Below are positions 5,343 to 6,504 of a stretch of DNA of 6,504 bases, piece by piece. The stretch is taken from contig NZ_LMOM01000063.1 of NCBI RefSeq assembly GCF_001424185.1, forward strand, positions 411-6,914, read 5' to 3'. Both the position numbers and the translations under genes were made by a program. Source of the stretch: Deinococcus sp. Leaf326 (lineage in GTDB: Bacteria > Deinococcota > Deinococci > Deinococcales > Deinococcaceae). Each line of letters opens with the position of its first letter. The first letter of the stretch is position 1. Below the pieces are notes generated by a model. The model worked only from the letters and a program-made list of their open reading frames with translations. It did no database searches and was not told where the DNA came from.

Positions 5343-5410
5343 GCTTCCCCTCAGTTCATCTGGAGGCACTGACTTCTCAGAACGAGACGGAGGATGACCC
5401 AAGGGGAAGC
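5343..5410. repeat. Long-range inverted repeat, possible structured RNA
   Basis: GCTTCCCCT (5343-5351) is perfectly complementary to AGGGGAAGC (5402-5410). Inside it, across a symmetric 4x4 loop, TCATC (5356-5360) pairs with GATGA (5393-5397). A further TCTC/GAGA pair (5375-5378, 5384-5387) could close the top. No T-run follows. Confidence 0.5.
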
Positions 5411-5439
5411 ACTGTTTGTTGCTCAGAGGAGAGACTTCT

Positions 5440-5471
5440 TTCAGCGAACCCTTTCCAGGGTCTTCGCTGGA
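5440..5471. repeat. Compact hairpin, 7+4 bp stem with 2-base bulge
   Basis: CAGCGAA (5442-5448) pairs with TTCGCTG (5463-5469), and CCCT (5449-5452) with AGGG (5457-5460) around the loop ttcc, leaving a 2-base bulge (5461-5462). A wobble pair and an A-T pair extend the base. No T-run follows on either strand, so it is not a standard terminator. Confidence 0.55.
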
Positions 5472-5543
5472 CATACCGAGATACAGAAGGGCGTAAAAGG
5501 ACCGCTGCTAATTGTGAAGCATAGGCATATCCAGAACGTCAGT

Positions 5544-5575
5544 CATAACAAGAAGAGGCGGCTGAGAGCCGCCTC
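5544..5575 (-). terminator. Intrinsic terminator of the LivK-like gene
   Basis: On the minus strand GAGGCGGCT, loop CTC, AGCCGCCTC form a perfect 9-bp GC-rich stem (plus-strand bases 5555-5563 and 5567-5575). It is followed directly by TTCTTGTTATG (5554-5544). It sits about 90 bases after the LivK-like stop codon. The plus-strand side lacks a T-run, so it acts for the minus-strand gene. Confidence 0.75.
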
Positions 5576-5666
5576 AGAGTAACAAAGTTCTGTTAGTACA
5601 GTAAAAACTTAAGTGTGGATTTGCAAATAACGTTTGTAGGGTCTATAACCTACTCTTTCTTCTGTT

Positions 5667-6428
5667 TCAGCGCAGACTGTCCGCCGACACAGTCTTGACA
5701 GTGATGATGCTCGCTTTGGAAGAAGGACCAAGCCGCATCAGCCATACACGGGAACGCATGCGTTCACCTGTGTCATCAAACGCCATAGGTCCAGAGATAT
5801 TCTCACACAGGAGTGCGCTTTTGTTGACACAAGCATCAAACTTCACTTTGCGCACTGCTTCGCTTACCCGCGCACGGCTTGGAAGTGCCCCACCGGGTTG
5901 TAGGGTACTGTCAATCGCATTCAGAAGAACATTCATCGCTTCGTAGGCCATTAGTGCGCGCCCACTGGGAGCAACCTTGTACTTCGCCTGATACTGCCGG
6001 GTAAACACCTCACTTCCCGAGTAGGAATCCACAGACCCATAGACTGTGGAATACACCACGCCCGTCGCACTTGCTCCTGCACGTTGAGCGAAGCTCGGTG
6101 CATCCAGCCCGTCGCCCCCCATAAACAAGGCCTTGATCCCGGCTGCACGGAGTGCTTTCACCAGTGGGGCACCGATATCATCACTGCCGCCGAAGTACAC
6201 CACGTCTGGGCCGGCGTCGCTGATTCGCTTGATGGCCGCCGCGATACCAGCCGGGTCTGAAACGCCCGCATAGCCGCTCAACGCGATGTTCCGGCGCTTG
6301 ATGTTCGCCTGAAGCGAAGTGGCCAGACCATTGCCGTAAGCGGTGTTGTCAGAAACGACGAAGACGCTCTTGGCCTTGACTTCCTCTTGCAGATAGGTGG
6401 CCGCGGCCTCAGTAGATGACAACTTCAT
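5667..6428 (-). CDS. LivK-type branched-chain amino acid/amide periplasmic binding protein, N-terminally truncated
   Basis: It resembles the ligand-binding subunit of Liv/HAAT-type ABC importers, which captures a small solute outside the membrane for a permease. Residues 11-35 (YLQEEVKAKSVFVVSDNTAYGNG) are the family's 'D-x-x-x-Y-G-x-G' region. DPAGIAAAIKRI, PDVVYFGG and LFMGGDGLDAPSF (58-113) follow in the usual order, and C200/C208 could form a disulfide. Family members are about 370-400 aa with a signal peptide; this has 253 and starts in the middle of the protein, lacking the secretion signal and most of the N-terminal lobe. An in-frame TAA lies immediately before the spacer codon AAA and ATG 6426-6428, so it cannot extend upstream. 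It still has an AGGAG site and a terminator, so it may be expressed, but it is unlikely to be exported or to bind its ligand normally. No permease or ATPase gene is nearby. Confidence 0.75.
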   Translation of the reverse strand: MKLSSTEAAATYLQEEVKAKSVFVVSDNTAYGNGLATSLQANIKRRNIALSGYAGVSDPAGIAAAIKRISDAGPDVVYFGGSDDIGAPLVKALRAAGIKALFMGGDGLDAPSFAQRAGASATGVVYSTVYGSVDSYSGSEVFTRQYQAKYKVAPSGRALMAYEAMNVLLNAIDSTLQPGGALPSRARVSEAVRKVKFDACVNKSALLCENISGPMAFDDTGERMRSRVWLMRLGPSSKASIITVKTVSADSLR

Positions 6429-6504
6429 TTTTTACTGCTCCTGACGCTGAAAAAGGGCTGATGATCGCCTCCAGAAAGGTCACCAGTCGTTCTGGTTTCC
6501 AGCG
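6409..6504 (-). CDS. C-terminal fragment of an unknown protein, runs off the right edge
   Basis: One minus-strand frame is open from the window edge to TGA at 6409-6411. It reads RWKPERLVTFLEAIISPFSA, then SGAVKNEVVIY. The first 20 residues look like real protein; the last ones overlap the start of the LivK-like remnant by 20 bases. It may be the end of the gene, or of a mobile element, that replaced the 5' half of the LivK-like gene. Too short to assign. Confidence 0.3.
   Translation of the reverse strand, partial: RWKPERLVTFLEAIISPFSASGAVKNEVVIY
6438..6442 (-). promoter_or_regulatory. Ribosome site before the truncated LivK-like gene
   Basis: AGGAG on the minus strand, 9 bases before the ATG at 6428. 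It supports that ATG as a working start despite the missing N-terminal half. Confidence 0.5.

Larger units (their letters stand above)
5292..5666. other. Gene-free intergenic region between convergent genes
   Basis: No frame here looks coding on either strand; a 78-codon reading from 5288 has poor composition. The region holds two long stems (5343-5410 and 5440-5471), the intrinsic terminator at 5544-5575 and, near 5590-5665, a distinctly A/T-rich stretch with a small inverted repeat GTAGG/CCTAC (5636-5653). Confidence 0.5.

Noticed and set aside
5288..5524. 78-codon frame overlapping the end of the PATAN-like gene
   Set aside because: Poor codon bias, no ribosome site, and it runs through the predicted RNA stems.
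1..6504. CRISPR arrays, tRNA or rRNA genes
   Set aside because: No regularly spaced direct repeats, tRNA T-loop/acceptor pattern or rRNA sequence was found by eye.

Overview
The window looks like an accessory or mosaic stretch of a high-GC bacterial genome, most likely Deinococcus or a close relative. This is an inference from three things: a PATAN/DUF4388-type protein with winged-helix domains (a family common in Deinococcota), GC-rich third codon positions, and frequent GTG/TTG starts. No 16S or marker gene is present, so the genus is not proven.

Layout. (1) Bases 1-106: the last 24 codons of an IS3-family transposase and probably the right end of that element. It abuts a short minus-strand winged-helix gene (83-271) that seems to have lost its 3' end to the insertion. 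(2) 272-726: no convincing gene. A near-perfect 17-bp inverted repeat (341-357/390-406) stands out. (3) 727-2632: three plus-strand genes of unknown function. The 81-aa protein (727-972) and the first 65 residues of the 239-aa protein (1198-1917) align without gaps, so they are diverged paralogues. A 190-aa protein with a CGH...CPQC zinc-knuckle pattern follows (2060-2632). The gap before it holds short coding-like stretches on both strands. (4) 2698-3381, minus: an inner-membrane protein of the YqhA/UPF0114 family with an added charged tail, convergent with the zinc-knuckle gene. (5) 3382-4313: mostly decayed DNA. It holds an interrupted fragment (3707-3916) coupled to a small ribbon-helix-helix-like gene (3923-4207) that appears to be frameshifted near its start. 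(6) 4314-5291, plus: a 325-aa PATAN/DUF4388-like protein with two predicted winged-helix domains. (7) 5292-5666: no gene. It has two sizeable RNA-fold candidates and a clear intrinsic terminator for the next gene. (8) 5667-6428, minus: a LivK-type periplasmic binding protein that lacks its signal peptide and most of its N-terminal lobe, so it is a remnant or orphan. A coding-like fragment of an unknown protein enters from the right edge.

The genes do not form one pathway. The pattern of an IS end, truncated genes, frameshifts and lineage-specific hypotheticals points to a turnover region or a secondary replicon. The only hint of a coherent, undescribed unit is the tandem paralogue pair plus the zinc-knuckle gene (727-2632), and its function cannot be read from the sequence.
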